Assembly (NCBI RefSeq): GCF_001265075.1
Contig: NZ_LFKO01000001.1
Coordinates: forward strand, 1,149,482 to 1,213,481
Direction: 5' to 3'
Length of the DNA stretch: 64,000 bases
Source: Salinicoccus sp. YB14-2
GTDB taxonomy: Bacteria; Bacillota; Bacilli; Staphylococcales; Salinicoccaceae
Below are positions 7,996-17,761 of this stretch, piece after piece (position 1 is the first letter of the stretch; the number at the start of each line of letters is the position of its first letter). The notes under the pieces are model-generated. The model was given only the letters and a program-made list of their open reading frames with translations. It was not told where the DNA came from and did no database searches. A program made the translations under genes and the position numbers.

Positions 7996-9846
7996 ATGCA
8001 AACATTAGAAAAGAATTTGGACAGTCTGATAACGTATAAACCTGAAATAGTGAATGAGAATGCGAACAAGGACAGTAAAACTTTTAATACTTTCAGGGAT
8101 CTGACCGCCGGGGTGGTGGCAAAATCTTATGCGCTTAAAAAAATGCTTCCGAAAAATGTTTCAGAAGCGCATCAGAGCGGTGATATCCATTTTCACGATT
8201 TGGACTATCATCCGTTCCAGGCGATGACGAACTGCTGCCTCATCGATATAGAAGGCATGCTCACGGAAGGTTTCCAGATGGGGAACGCCAAAGTCACGTC
8301 GCCAAAATCAGTTCAGACTGCTGCTGCACAAATTATTCAGATCATAGCCAATGTCTCCAGCAGCCAATACGGCGGGGTAACTGTTGACCGTTTTGATATG
8401 ACGCTGGGTAAATATGCGAGACTGAATGAAGACAAACATCGTAAAATCGGTGAGAAGTTCGTGTTGCCGGAAAAATTGGAGCAGTATGTCAAAGAACGTG
8501 TGGAAAAGGATATTAAAGATGCTGTACAAAGTTTTGAGTATGAGATCAATACGCTTTATACTTCAAACGGCCAGACGCCTTTTGTCACAATCGGATTCGG
8601 CCTCGGTACGGACAAATACAGCAGAATGGTGCAAAAAGCGGTGCTGCAGACGAGGATTGACGGTCTGGGTGCTGAGAAATTTACAGCAATATTCCCGAAA
8701 CTCGTATTTGCCTTGAAAAAAGGGGTTAACCTCGATAAAGAAGATGTGAACTACGATATTAAGCAGCTGGCGTTGGAGTGTTCATCAAAACGCATGTATC
8801 CGGATGTATTGAACTATGACAGGATTGTCGAGCTTCTAGGCGATTTTAAAACCCCGATGGGCTGCCGTTCCTTCCTGCCGCAGTGGACGGATCCTGAAAC
8901 CGGAGAGAGCATTAATGAAGGCCGTGCCAACCTTGGAGTGGTCACACTGAATCTGCCAAGGATCTCCATAGAGTCAAAAGGCAGTAAAGAGAGCTTCTGG
9001 AAGAATTTCCATCAGAAAATGAATCTGATGCATGATGCGCTTGTCTTCAGATTAAAACGCCTTGAGGACGTCACCAGTGACAACGGACCCATCCTCTATA
9101 AAAGCGGCGCATTCGGGAGACGCCTTGAAGCGGGTAAAAGCGTCATGGAGTTATTCAAAGGAAAACGCTGTACATTATCAATGGGCTATATCGGACTGTA
9201 TGAAACAGCTGTCTCATTTTACGGCCCTGACTGGGAAACGAATCCTGAAGCGAAGGAATTCACTTTGGACATCTTGAAGGAAATGAAGAAATACCAGCTG
9301 GAGTGGACAGATGAATACGATGTATTCTTCAGCATTTACGCAACGCCGAGCGAGTCCCTCACCGACCGTTTCTGCAGGTTGGATAATGAAAAATTTGGTG
9401 AAATAAAAGACATAACAGACAAAGGATATTATCAGAATTCATTCCATTATGATGTCAGAAAAGACATTACACCGTTTGAAAAGATTGATTTTGAACAGGA
9501 TTATCCTCATCTCGCCGGCGGCGGTTTCATTCATTATTGTGAGTATCCTAAGATGACTCACAATTTGAAAGCACTGGAAGCAGTATGGGATTATGCATAT
9601 GATAAAGTGGGCTATCTCGGAACGAATACACCGATCGACCAGTGTTTCGACTGCGGTTTTGAAGGTGATTTCGAAACGACGGATACAGGGTTTAAATGCC
9701 CCGACTGCGGCAATCAGAACCCCGAAACAGTCGATGTGGTCAAGAGAACATGCGGTTATCTGGGAAATCCGGTTGTACGTCCGACAATAAAAGGCCGTCA
9801 TAAGGAAATCAGTGCGAGGGTCAAGCACATGGATGATACAAAATGA
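7996..9846 (+). CDS. nrdD: anaerobic ribonucleoside-triphosphate reductase
   Basis: The 616-residue class III reductase makes deoxyribonucleotides without oxygen, using formate as reductant in this family. Seen: the body motifs HQSGDIHFHDLDY, SSSQYGG and GCRSFLPQW; a C-terminal zinc site CFDCG...CPDCG; and the glycyl radical loop RTCGYLG, with the radical Gly at about 587 followed by 29 residues as in E. coli. The N-terminal ATP-cone of the 710-residue E. coli enzyme is absent; the short form is usual in staphylococci. The start is fixed by TTTAGGAGGA. It overlaps nrdG by four bases. Paired NrdR-like boxes upstream suggest repression when deoxynucleotides are abundant. Confidence 0.95.
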   Translation: MQTLEKNLDSLITYKPEIVNENANKDSKTFNTFRDLTAGVVAKSYALKKMLPKNVSEAHQSGDIHFHDLDYHPFQAMTNCCLIDIEGMLTEGFQMGNAKVTSPKSVQTAAAQIIQIIANVSSSQYGGVTVDRFDMTLGKYARLNEDKHRKIGEKFVLPEKLEQYVKERVEKDIKDAVQSFEYEINTLYTSNGQTPFVTIGFGLGTDKYSRMVQKAVLQTRIDGLGAEKFTAIFPKLVFALKKGVNLDKEDVNYDIKQLALECSSKRMYPDVLNYDRIVELLGDFKTPMGCRSFLPQWTDPETGESINEGRANLGVVTLNLPRISIESKGSKESFWKNFHQKMNLMHDALVFRLKRLEDVTSDNGPILYKSGAFGRRLEAGKSVMELFKGKRCTLSMGYIGLYETAVSFYGPDWETNPEAKEFTLDILKEMKKYQLEWTDEYDVFFSIYATPSESLTDRFCRLDNEKFGEIKDITDKGYYQNSFHYDVRKDITPFEKIDFEQDYPHLAGGGFIHYCEYPKMTHNLKALEAVWDYAYDKVGYLGTNTPIDQCFDCGFEGDFETTDTGFKCPDCGNQNPETVDVVKRTCGYLGNPVVRPTIKGRHKEISARVKHMDDTK

Positions 9847-10373
9847 ACGCTCTGAATATATATGAGGGGCGTTACCATATCGCCAAAGTCGAGCCGAGAA
9901 CCTTTGTGGATGGTGAAGGTGTGAGATGCAGTATCTATCTATCAGGATGTCCTTTTGACTGTAAAGGATGTTATAATCTTGCGGCACAGAACTTTACTTA
10001 CGGTCAACTGTGCAGCGATGAAATGATTGACGAAATCATCTCTCACTGCGAAGCGGATTATATAAGCGGCTTAAGCATTCTTGGCGGGGAACCCTTCTGT
10101 AATTTGAAGCTCGCAGAAAAAATTGTCAGCCGGTTCAGAGCGCGATTTGGCAGGGGGAAAACAATATGGGTCTGGAGCGGTTTTGTATTTGAGTATCTTA
10201 AGAACGATGCAAAACGGCAGTATCTGTTAAGGAATATTGATGTTTTGGTGGATGGTCCGTTTATGCGGCAGTTATTCCGGCCAAACCTGGCGTTCAGAGG
10301 TTCATTGAACCAGAGAATCATCGATGTATCCCGATCCCTTTCGAATGGAAAAACCGTCTATTTGAATGACTGA
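9843..10373 (+). CDS. nrdG: anaerobic ribonucleotide reductase activating protein (radical SAM)
   Basis: The 176-residue radical SAM enzyme installs the glycyl radical on NrdD. The iron-sulfur motif CxxxCxxC is at Cys36, Cys40 and Cys43 (GCPFDCKGCYN), followed by the glycine-rich SILGGEPF that contacts S-adenosylmethionine. Its ATG overlaps the nrdD stop (ATGA arrangement), so the two are translationally coupled, which fits the tight NrdD-NrdG complex. A strong hairpin closes the operon 20 bases downstream. Confidence 0.93.
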   Translation: MNALNIYEGRYHIAKVEPRTFVDGEGVRCSIYLSGCPFDCKGCYNLAAQNFTYGQLCSDEMIDEIISHCEADYISGLSILGGEPFCNLKLAEKIVSRFRARFGRGKTIWVWSGFVFEYLKNDAKRQYLLRNIDVLVDGPFMRQLFRPNLAFRGSLNQRIIDVSRSLSNGKTVYLND

Positions 10374-10393
10374 ACACTTTTTCATAGAAATAT

Positions 10394-10429
10394 AAAGAAG
10401 ACCATGGATTTAAATCCATGGTCTTCTTT
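10394..10429. terminator. 36-bp perfect palindromic terminator
   Basis: AAAGAAGACCATGGATTT is followed immediately by its exact reverse complement, giving an 18-bp dyad without an unpaired spacer. It separates nrdDG from the convergent fdhA-DUF1641 operon and can act on both strands. Confidence 0.8.
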
Positions 10430-10439
10430 ACCGTTTAAA

Positions 10440-11123
10440 CTAATAACTTTTTTTCTTTGAGAACATGAGCGGGATTGCTACTGCGGCAGCACCGGCTACA
10501 CCTGTGCCGGCAGCCAGAACAGCTGCTTTTGTAAGTGAACCTGACTTTTTATCATCTATTTTTGAATCATCTTTGGATAGCTGATAACCTTCAGATTCAT
10601 CGCTCATTGTTGAAATGGAATCTTCAACCTTGAATTTCTTCTTAAGGTCGTCAGCATTGGCGCCAAATCCTTTGACAAACTGCGTCAGAACATTCGAACC
10701 TTCTATAAACTGCGGATCCATCAAAACTTTGAATAATCCGAACCAGCCGCTGCCCCTGTTTTTATATTCATACTCAGAGGCAGCTTCTATACTGTTGTTC
10801 ACTTTCAAAATGACAGGCTCGAGCTGCTCCATATTAACTTTGCCAAGTAACTGGCTCATTAATAGTACATTTTTAATGGATTTGCTTGCACTTGAAGATT
10901 CGACTGCGGTCAGAAGGCGGTAAAGAATACTGTCGCTTTCTGCGAGGCCGCCTTTGACCATGTTCAGTACTTCGTGATCTTCGAGTTTATTTAATATATC
11001 AAAGAGCTTCTCAAGCAGCTCCTGATTTTCAACAAGCAGCTTTTCAAGTTCTTTTAAATCACGTTCGTGCTGGACTTCAGGGTCGACTTTCATTTTATGA
11101 ATGACTTTCGTTTCTTTTGCCAT
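10440..11123 (-). CDS. DUF1641 protein, formate dehydrogenase partner
   Basis: The 227-residue protein has the helical DUF1641 core (about 30-150) and a C-terminal hydrophobic stretch AAVLAAGTGVAGAAAVAIPLMF followed by lysines, which could anchor it in the membrane. Its ATG overlaps the fdhA stop by one base, so it is coupled to that gene. Known: in Bacillus subtilis the homologue YrhD/ForE forms a complex with the formate dehydrogenase catalytic subunit and links it to the membrane menaquinone pool. Inference: it plays the same electron-relay or anchoring role here. The charged N-terminus ([12 protein letters not shown]) is typical. Confidence 0.8.
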   Translation of the reverse strand: MAKETKVIHKMKVDPEVQHERDLKELEKLLVENQELLEKLFDILNKLEDHEVLNMVKGGLAESDSILYRLLTAVESSSASKSIKNVLLMSQLLGKVNMEQLEPVILKVNNSIEAASEYEYKNRGSGWFGLFKVLMDPQFIEGSNVLTQFVKGFGANADDLKKKFKVEDSISTMSDESEGYQLSKDDSKIDDKKSGSLTKAAVLAAGTGVAGAAAVAIPLMFSKKKSY

Positions 11124-14086
11124 TATTTTCTCGACCTTCTTTCCTTAACGATATCACCAGGGAAGATGTAATCTTTACGTGCCCATTTCTGTTCAACATT
11201 TACACCGATCTGTGGCTGAGGATTTCCGTATCTGTGGTTGATTTTCGGTAAAGGACTCTCGCCTTTTTTCTCCAGCACTTCAAGTTTTGCAGATACTTCC
11301 TTATATGCCGGTGTATCCGTATCTTTATCTGCATAAGAGCTGGTCAAGTAGTTTATCGCGCCTTCGCCAGCATCGTTCATCGGCAGGTATACCTGCTTGC
11401 CGTATACACGGTCGGTGACGACAGCCTTCAGTTTCACGCTGCCATAAGGCGATGTGAGTCTGACCATTGTGCCATCTTCTATACCGCGGTCTTCTGCCAG
11501 ATCATGAGATACTTCTAAAAAGACTTCAGGTGTTTTTCTGGTGATTGCTTCAGATTTGTAAGTCATGTTGCCTTCATGGAAATGCTCCAGCAGACGACCG
11601 TTATTTACATGAATATCATATTCTTCTCCGAAATCAAGAGGCTCAGTCCAGTCCACAGGATAGAAACGTGCTCTGCCGTCCGGGAACGGAAACTCTTCAG
11701 TAAACAGCAGCGGTGAATCCGTACCGTCTGCATCCACCGGCCACTGCAGGCTGTCATAGCCTTCCAGGCGGTCATAGCTTACGCCTGCAAATAATGGTGT
11801 CAGTGATGCTGCTTCAGCCATGATTTCGCTTGGATGCTCATAATCCCAGCCTGCATCCAGACGGTTCGCAATTTCCATGATGATCTGCCAGTCGGGCTTA
11901 GTGCCTTCAAGCGGATCGAAGACTTTGTACAGACGCTGGAATCTGCGTTCAGTATTGACGAATGTACCGTCTTTTTCGAAGCTTGGACTTGCAGGCAGTA
12001 CGATGTCTGCGTATTCGCATGTTTTTGAGAAGAAGATATCCTGCACTACGAAAAATTCAAGCTTCTCAAATGCTGCCTGCACGTAGTTGATGTTCGAATC
12101 GACAATGCCCATATCTTCACCTTTCAAGTAAAGCATGTCGAGGTTGCCATCATGGATGTAATCAACCATCTCGTGGTTGTTCAGTCCCGGTTCTTTTGGA
12201 AGTTCAGTACCCCATCCTTCTTCGAAACGGCCTCTGACTTCATCATCGGTTACGAACTGATAGCCTGGGAAACGGTCCGGCATACTGCCGAAGTCACTTG
12301 CGCCCTGAACGTTGTTATGGCCGCGCAGAGGATAAGCTCCAGCACCAGGTTTCATATAGTTGCCTGTTGCAAGCAGCAGGTTGGAAATTGCGGTACTTGT
12401 ATCACTGCCACCCTGTTTCTGAGTGACGCCCATCGCCCATAAAATACAAGTCGTTTCCGCTTTATGGATCGATTCTGCAATTTCAATCAGTTCATCTTTG
12501 GAAATGCCTGTTTTTTCAACAGCATAATCCATAGTATATTTTTCGAGTGTCTGATAATATTCATCAAAGTCATTGACATGGTCAGTGATGAATCTTTCAT
12601 CGTGCCAGCCCTGATCAATGATATATTTTGTGACCGCTGACAGCCAGATCAAGTCTGTTGTCGGGCTCGGCTGAACGAAAAGGTCTGCTCTGTCTGCGAG
12701 TTCGTTTTTACGCAGGTCACTGACAATCACTTTTTGACCGTTCAGCTTTTGAGCGCGTTTGACACGTGTCGCAAGCACCGGGTGTGATTCTGCTGTATTG
12801 GAACCGATAGAAATGACCAGTTCAGACATGCCGATATCTGTGATGCTCCCTGAGTCTCCGCCGTGTCCGACTGTTCTCCATAGTCCCATCGTAGCTGGTG
12901 ACTGACAGTATCTTGAACAGTTATCCACGTTGTTTGTGCCCACTACGCCACGAGCGAGTTTCTGCATTAGATATGATTCTTCATTTGTACATTTGGATGA
13001 AGAAATGAATGCCAGTTTATCCGGCCCTTTTTCTTTAATCTTATCTTTGAACTTGGACTCGATAATGTCGAGTGCTTCTTCCCATGTTGATTCTACAAAG
13101 CTGTCGCCTTTACGGATTAGAGGTTTTGTCAGTCTTTCTTCACTGTTGACGAAATCCCACCCGAATTTACCTTTTACGCAAGTTGAAACACCGTTTGCCG
13201 GTGCTTCCTCCTGAGGTTCAATCTTCAAGATTTCACGGCCTTTCGTCCATACGTCGAAAGAACAGCCGACTCCACAGTAAGTACACACAGTTTTTGTCTT
13301 CTCTATGCGGTCTTCTCTCATTTCAGCTTCAACATCGGAAACGACCATCAATGAATTATATCCAGTTTCAACTTCCTTTGTGACGTTGACTGCGGGTCTG
13401 AATGAATCTTTGAGCATACCTGTTAAGTAACCCGCTTCACCTTCCATACCGACTTCCATCATCGCATTACATGGACAGACTGTCGCACAGTGTCCGCAGT
13501 TCACACATGATGAATCATCTATTGTTGTATCGTTATCCCATATTACTTTTGGACGGTCCAATGTCCAGTCGATCAATAATGTTTCATTTACCTGCAGGTC
13601 CTGACAGGCTTCTACGCACCTTCCGCATAGAATACACTGGTCCGGGTCATAACGGTAAAAATCATTTCTCTGAATTTCATGGCCTTTTGCTGTATGTGGT
13701 GATTCCTGATGATCAATCCGCATTTCTTTAACTGTATTATGTATTTCACAGTTGCCATTATTAAAGTCACACACTGTACAATACAGTTCATGGTTTCCCA
13801 TTACTCTATCCATTGCAATCAATTGTGCTTCGTGAACCTCGCTGCCGACCGTTTCCACAACATCTCCATTATTCAATTCAGTTGAACATGAACGTACAAA
13901 CTCGCCGTTTACTTTAACAATACAAGTGTCACATGTTTCCAACGCGCCAAGGCTTGGATGGTAACATAAACTCGGGATGTCTATATCTTTGGATTCAAGG
14001 TACTTCAGCAGACTGCCTTGCCTGGGTGCAGTAAAATTCATGCCGTTCAGCGTGATGTCCACTGTTTCTGTTCTGATTTCCGCCAT
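11123..14086 (-). CDS. fdhA: formate dehydrogenase catalytic subunit, multi-domain molybdo-enzyme
   Basis: The 987-residue protein oxidises formate to CO2. Domains in order: a 2Fe-2S ferredoxin-like domain (Cys41, 52, 55, 67), a NADH-quinone-oxidoreductase subunit G-like Fe-S region (Cys103-113), two 4Fe-4S clusters (about 151-161 and 194-208), the catalytic-domain 4Fe-4S site CTYCGVGC...C (268-303), and the molybdopterin domains. The metal ligand is a cysteine, not selenocysteine, at Cys394 in SRYCQSP; the following residue is Gln, as I recall for the YrhE-type branch, where E. coli FdhF has His. Cofactor sulfuration would need FdhD, encoded at 62.9 kb. It is the first gene of a two-gene operon. 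Confidence 0.92.
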   Translation of the reverse strand: MAEIRTETVDITLNGMNFTAPRQGSLLKYLESKDIDIPSLCYHPSLGALETCDTCIVKVNGEFVRSCSTELNNGDVVETVGSEVHEAQLIAMDRVMGNHELYCTVCDFNNGNCEIHNTVKEMRIDHQESPHTAKGHEIQRNDFYRYDPDQCILCGRCVEACQDLQVNETLLIDWTLDRPKVIWDNDTTIDDSSCVNCGHCATVCPCNAMMEVGMEGEAGYLTGMLKDSFRPAVNVTKEVETGYNSLMVVSDVEAEMREDRIEKTKTVCTYCGVGCSFDVWTKGREILKIEPQEEAPANGVSTCVKGKFGWDFVNSEERLTKPLIRKGDSFVESTWEEALDIIESKFKDKIKEKGPDKLAFISSSKCTNEESYLMQKLARGVVGTNNVDNCSRYCQSPATMGLWRTVGHGGDSGSITDIGMSELVISIGSNTAESHPVLATRVKRAQKLNGQKVIVSDLRKNELADRADLFVQPSPTTDLIWLSAVTKYIIDQGWHDERFITDHVNDFDEYYQTLEKYTMDYAVEKTGISKDELIEIAESIHKAETTCILWAMGVTQKQGGSDTSTAISNLLLATGNYMKPGAGAYPLRGHNNVQGASDFGSMPDRFPGYQFVTDDEVRGRFEEGWGTELPKEPGLNNHEMVDYIHDGNLDMLYLKGEDMGIVDSNINYVQAAFEKLEFFVVQDIFFSKTCEYADIVLPASPSFEKDGTFVNTERRFQRLYKVFDPLEGTKPDWQIIMEIANRLDAGWDYEHPSEIMAEAASLTPLFAGVSYDRLEGYDSLQWPVDADGTDSPLLFTEEFPFPDGRARFYPVDWTEPLDFGEEYDIHVNNGRLLEHFHEGNMTYKSEAITRKTPEVFLEVSHDLAEDRGIEDGTMVRLTSPYGSVKLKAVVTDRVYGKQVYLPMNDAGEGAINYLTSSYADKDTDTPAYKEVSAKLEVLEKKGESPLPKINHRYGNPQPQIGVNVEQKWARKDYIFPGDIVKERRSRK

Positions 14087-14186
14087 ATATAAGCTCCTTC
14101 CATACAGTTTGATATTCTCATTCCCATGTAGAATGATATCAAAACATTTTTAGACTATTTCGACAATTATAATGGACAAGAAAAAA

Positions 14187-14225
14187 CTGTGTGTAAGCTA
14201 AAATCACTTCTACACAGTTTTTTGT
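14187..14225. terminator. terminator after scdA
   Basis: AAACTGTGTGTAAG and CTTCTACACAGTTT form a 14-base stem with one mismatch; T tracts flank both sides. It stops scdA transcription before the fdhA promoter region. Confidence 0.8.
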
Positions 14226-14239
14226 TGTATAAATTGAAA

Positions 14240-14953
14240 TTATGCATGCTGTCCCATCAATTCATCGATTCTTTCAAAAAGAATGTGATTTTCCATGTAC
14301 ACATGCTCGAATGTCTGCTTTTCAAGTGCTTCAAGGCGCGAGTAAACCAGCGTGTATGTCCCACATGCATTTTCAGGCAATTTATAGCCGTCAGTAATTT
14401 TTCGCATGCGCATCAAAATGTTTCCGGTCGTATCATGATCTTCCACGAGTTTCTGGACGGCTTCTTTTACTTCAGGGACGGGCACAATTTCTACGTCATC
14501 AACATAGTTGACAATCAGAGGGAAAACATTCACGTCTTCATCTGCAGTATGTGCAATCATTTCCTCTTTGAATTTCTCGAAAAGATCATGCAGCTCGAGA
14601 AGGTGAGGCTGGGTGGCGCCGTGTCTCCCCGCTACTCTCTCGACGAAAGGGGTCAGATTGGCCAGCTCTTCCTTCAAATCCTTATGAAATCTGTTCTGGA
14701 CATACTCGATGATGCTCGGTATTGATAAATACTTCATATCAATCTGACCTGCTCCCTCACTTGACTGATTGACCTTATCTTCTACTTCGAGAAAAAATTT
14801 TTCTTTGTCAAAATCACATTTCTCTACAGCTTCATTCAATGAGATTTTACCGCCGCAGCAATAATCTATCCCTGCTTTTCGGAACACATCAGCAGTTCTT
14901 GGATATTCTTCAACGATGGTAGCCACGTGTCTGTTCTGTAGTTCGGTTTTCAA
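14240..14953 (-). CDS. scdA: iron-sulfur cluster repair di-iron protein (RIC/ScdA)
   Basis: The 237-residue protein has the ScdA N-terminal domain with the YCCGG motif (31-35) and a hemerythrin-like helical domain. Its iron-binding histidines and acidic residues are recognisable in ATQPHLLELHDLFEKFKEE, HTADEDVNVFP, EDHDTTGNIL and EHVYMENHILFERI. The family repairs Fe-S clusters damaged by nitric oxide or peroxide in staphylococci. The start is TTG at 14953 with GAGAGGAT eight bases upstream; no ATG is in a suitable position. Known homologues respond to the SrrAB system, but I cannot see a clear SrrA site. Its neighbourhood with fdhA and nrdD fits low-oxygen life. Confidence 0.9.
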   Translation of the reverse strand: MKTELQNRHVATIVEEYPRTADVFRKAGIDYCCGGKISLNEAVEKCDFDKEKFFLEVEDKVNQSSEGAGQIDMKYLSIPSIIEYVQNRFHKDLKEELANLTPFVERVAGRHGATQPHLLELHDLFEKFKEEMIAHTADEDVNVFPLIVNYVDDVEIVPVPEVKEAVQKLVEDHDTTGNILMRMRKITDGYKLPENACGTYTLVYSRLEALEKQTFEHVYMENHILFERIDELMGQHA

Positions 14954-15161
14954 TATAATCCTCTCCTATAGTCATATTCAGTATAGGAAGTTTACAGTGA
15001 TGAACACATAGGTGAACTCCCTACTCTTTCTTCTGATTGTACAGTGTATGAGAGATGCATCTATGATATGAATCACACTTTCAGTATAATAAAGGGAAAT
15101 ACTGTTTGAACAAGAAGATTTAAGAGAATAGAAAAGAGAATCAGACAAAGGGGGCTTTATT

Positions 15162-16118
15162 TTGATTGAATTTAAAAATGTCTCAAAGAAATACGGTGAT
15201 AATTTAGCAGTTGAAGATGTTAATTTCAAGGTGGAAGAAGGAGAGTTCTTTGTCATCATCGGACCGTCCGGATGCGGCAAGACCACTACATTGAAGATGA
15301 TTAATAGACTGATACCGCTGACCACAGGCTACATATACTTTAAAGAGAAACCGGTCAGTGATTTTCCGTTGTACGAAATGCGCTGGGACATCGGTTATGT
15401 CCTTCAGCAGATTGCCCTGTTCCCGCATATGACAATCAAAGAAAATATTGCACAGGTACCTGAGATGAAGAAATGGGCCAATAAAGACATAAATGCCCGT
15501 GTGGACGAACTGTTGGAGATGGTCGGCCTTAAGCCTGAAACGTACCGCAACCGTATTCCAAGCGAGCTGTCAGGCGGTGAGAAGCAGCGTATCGGTGTCA
15601 TACGCGCCCTTGCTGCAGACCCTCCGGTAATATTGATGGATGAGCCGTTCAGTGCGCTCGATCCCATCAGCAGGGAGAAATTGCAGGATGATCTGCTTGA
15701 ACTGCAGAAGAAAATAAAAAAGACGATTGTTTTCGTTACACATGATATACAGGAAGCATTGAAAATGGGAGACCGCATCTGTATGCTCAATGCCGGCAGT
15801 GTCGAACAAATCGGGACACCGGAGGAATTTCTGTCCGAGCCTGAAAATGATTTTGTCAAAGACTTTATCGGTGATATTGACGGACATCTGCTGAAGCAGT
15901 CCACTGCAGGTGATATTGTAAGAGATGCACCTGAAATTGGTGTGGATACAGACGTTCATCTACCGGAAGTCTGCCATGATGTAGATATGCACAAGTTATT
16001 CAAATATTTCAGTGAGCACGATACATTGATCATTGTGGATGAAAATAAGCGTAAATACTTGAACCGTCAGGATCTGTTCAAGTATTTATCCAAAGATGAG
16101 GGCGGTGGTCGTCAATGA
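15162..16118 (+). CDS. opuCA: osmoprotectant ABC transporter ATP-binding subunit (short form)
   Basis: The 318-residue ATPase of a glycine betaine/carnitine/choline importer has Walker A GPSGCGKTT (34-42), ABC signature LSGGEKQR and Walker B VILMDEP. The permease/binding-protein fusion gene overlaps its end by four bases. Typical OpuCA proteins have about 380-410 residues with two CBS domains that sense ionic strength. Here only a short CBS-like remnant remains (DTLIIVDENKRKYLNRQDLFKYL), so gating may differ. The start is TTG at 15162 after AAAGGGGG. The promoter was not located with confidence; scdA is divergent 200 bases upstream. Confidence 0.88.
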   Translation: MIEFKNVSKKYGDNLAVEDVNFKVEEGEFFVIIGPSGCGKTTTLKMINRLIPLTTGYIYFKEKPVSDFPLYEMRWDIGYVLQQIALFPHMTIKENIAQVPEMKKWANKDINARVDELLEMVGLKPETYRNRIPSELSGGEKQRIGVIRALAADPPVILMDEPFSALDPISREKLQDDLLELQKKIKKTIVFVTHDIQEALKMGDRICMLNAGSVEQIGTPEEFLSEPENDFVKDFIGDIDGHLLKQSTAGDIVRDAPEIGVDTDVHLPEVCHDVDMHKLFKYFSEHDTLIIVDENKRKYLNRQDLFKYLSKDEGGGRQ

Positions 16119-17635
16119 ACAGCCTGCTGAGCACACTGGAGTCGAGAAGCGGAGATCTGTTCACATCATTGATAGAGCATGTCCAGCTTTCGTTCATCGC
16201 TTTATTCATCGCAGTAATCATAGGAGTGCCGCTGGGTATCCTGCTGACAAAAACGAAAAAAATTTCTGAGGTAGTGATAAATATCGCTGCCGTAATGCAG
16301 ACTATTCCCTCACTCGCACTGCTCGGTCTGATGATACCGCTGTTTGGAATCGGGACGGTGCCGGCAATCATCGCACTGGTGATCTACGCATTGCTTCCCA
16401 TCTTACGGAATACTTATACCGGCATTGATGAGGTGGACGAGTCACTCGTGGAAGCGGCTGAAGGCATCGGTATGAAGCCCGCGAGGCGTTTATTTAAAGT
16501 AGAACTGCCGCTTGCAATGCCCGTCATCATGGCGGGGATCCGAACAGCGATGGTATTGATCATCGGTACAGCGACGCTTGCCGCTCTGATCGGTGCGGGC
16601 GGCCTGGGTGACCTGATTTTACTCGGTATAGATAGAAACAACATGTCGCTCATCATTATCGGGGCGATACCGGCAGCGTTACTTGCGATATTCTTTGATA
16701 TCGTCCTGCGTATACTTCAGCGTCTGTCGTACAAAAAGATGTTGATCACACTCGGTTCAATTCTGCTGGTATTATTGCTTATAGCGGTTGCCCCGCTGCT
16801 CTCGGGACGTGGGGAAAGTATCACGATTGCAGGAAAGCTGGGCGCGGAACCTTCCATAATAACTAATATGTATAAAATATTGATTGAAGAAGAGACGGAC
16901 TACATGGTCGAAGTTGAGGACGGTCTCGGTAAAACGACGTTCCTTTTCAATGCACTGCAGTCCGATGATATCGACGGCTACCTGGAATTTACAGGGACTG
17001 TGCTTGGTGAGCTTACACAGGAAGAACTTGAATCTAAAGAGGAGGAAGCGGTTTATGAACAGGCGAAATCCAGCCTGGAAGAAGAGTTTGATATGACATT
17101 GCTTGAGCCGATGGCGTTCAATAATACTTATACTTTGGCAGTTAAAGAAGACTTTGCTGCAGAGCATGGATTGGAACAGGTAAGTGACCTGGAAAATATG
17201 GATGATGATATCAGTGCCGGATTCACTTTGGAGTTCAATGACCGTGAAGAGGACGGCTACCCTGCCATTCAGCGTGCATATGATCTGGAGTTCGGAGATG
17301 TCAGTACAATGGAACCCGCACTGAGATATCAGGCGATTGAAGCGGGAGACATCAATCTTTTGGATGCCTATTCAACGGATGCAGAGCTTGAACAATTTGA
17401 TATGGTTGCGTTGGAAGACGATCAGAATGTCTTCCCGCCGTATAACGGTGCACCGATGTTCAAAGTTTCATTTTTAGAAGACCATCCTGAAATCGTTGAA
17501 CCGCTAAATAAGCTTGCAGGACAAATTACAGATGAAGAAATGCAGCAGATGAATTATGAGGTCAGCGCCGAAGATGCGGATCCATATGAAGTCGCAGAAG
17601 AATACCTGATGGAATCTGGATTGATAGAAGAATAG
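16115..17635 (+). CDS. osmoprotectant ABC transporter permease-substrate-binding fusion
   Basis: The 506-residue protein fuses two functions. Residues 1-215 are a binding-protein-dependent permease with the conserved cytoplasmic loop EAAEGIGMKPARRLFKVELPLAMPVIMAGIRT. After a last transmembrane helix (about 208-228), residues 235-506 form an OpuAC-type betaine-binding domain (ITIAGKLGAEPSIITNMYKILIEEETDYMV). The tethered binding domain would face outside the membrane, so no lipoprotein signal is needed. Together with the upstream ATPase this makes a complete two-gene importer instead of the usual four. The start overlaps opuCA by ATGA. A terminator follows eight bases after the stop. Confidence 0.88.
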   Translation: MNSLLSTLESRSGDLFTSLIEHVQLSFIALFIAVIIGVPLGILLTKTKKISEVVINIAAVMQTIPSLALLGLMIPLFGIGTVPAIIALVIYALLPILRNTYTGIDEVDESLVEAAEGIGMKPARRLFKVELPLAMPVIMAGIRTAMVLIIGTATLAALIGAGGLGDLILLGIDRNNMSLIIIGAIPAALLAIFFDIVLRILQRLSYKKMLITLGSILLVLLLIAVAPLLSGRGESITIAGKLGAEPSIITNMYKILIEEETDYMVEVEDGLGKTTFLFNALQSDDIDGYLEFTGTVLGELTQEELESKEEEAVYEQAKSSLEEEFDMTLLEPMAFNNTYTLAVKEDFAAEHGLEQVSDLENMDDDISAGFTLEFNDREEDGYPAIQRAYDLEFGDVSTMEPALRYQAIEAGDINLLDAYSTDAELEQFDMVALEDDQNVFPPYNGAPMFKVSFLEDHPEIVEPLNKLAGQITDEEMQQMNYEVSAEDADPYEVAEEYLMESGLIEE

Positions 17636-17642
17636 AGTTTTC

Positions 17643-17672
17643 AAAAAACCTTCTTAAGTGAAGGTTTTTTTA
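17643..17672 (+). terminator. terminator of the opuC operon
   Basis: AAAAAACCTTC, six-base loop, GAAGGTTTTTT and more T's. Confidence 0.88.
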
Positions 17673-17690
17673 TTTTCTTATAAATAAATG

Positions 17691-17735
17691 TTTACAAATT
17701 TCATTTAAGGATATATAGTTATATACATATGTATA
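17691..17735 (+). promoter_or_regulatory. promoter with palindromic operator for the GntR-ABC operon
   Basis: TTTACA (17691-17696), 17-bp spacer, TATAGT (17714-17719). The perfect 14-bp palindrome TATACATATGTATA (17722-17735) overlaps the predicted transcription start, the expected place for an autorepressor site. YtrA-type GntR repressors bind such sites in front of their own ABC operons. Confidence 0.65.
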
Positions 17736-17761
17736 GGACTATAGAGCGAGGAGGGAATACT

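Noticed and set aside
9439..9987. 182-codon minus-strand open frame opposite nrdD/nrdG
   Set aside because: It is antisense to strongly conserved coding sequence, has no ribosome site and a composition (His, Cys, Phe, Ile rich) typical of shadow frames.
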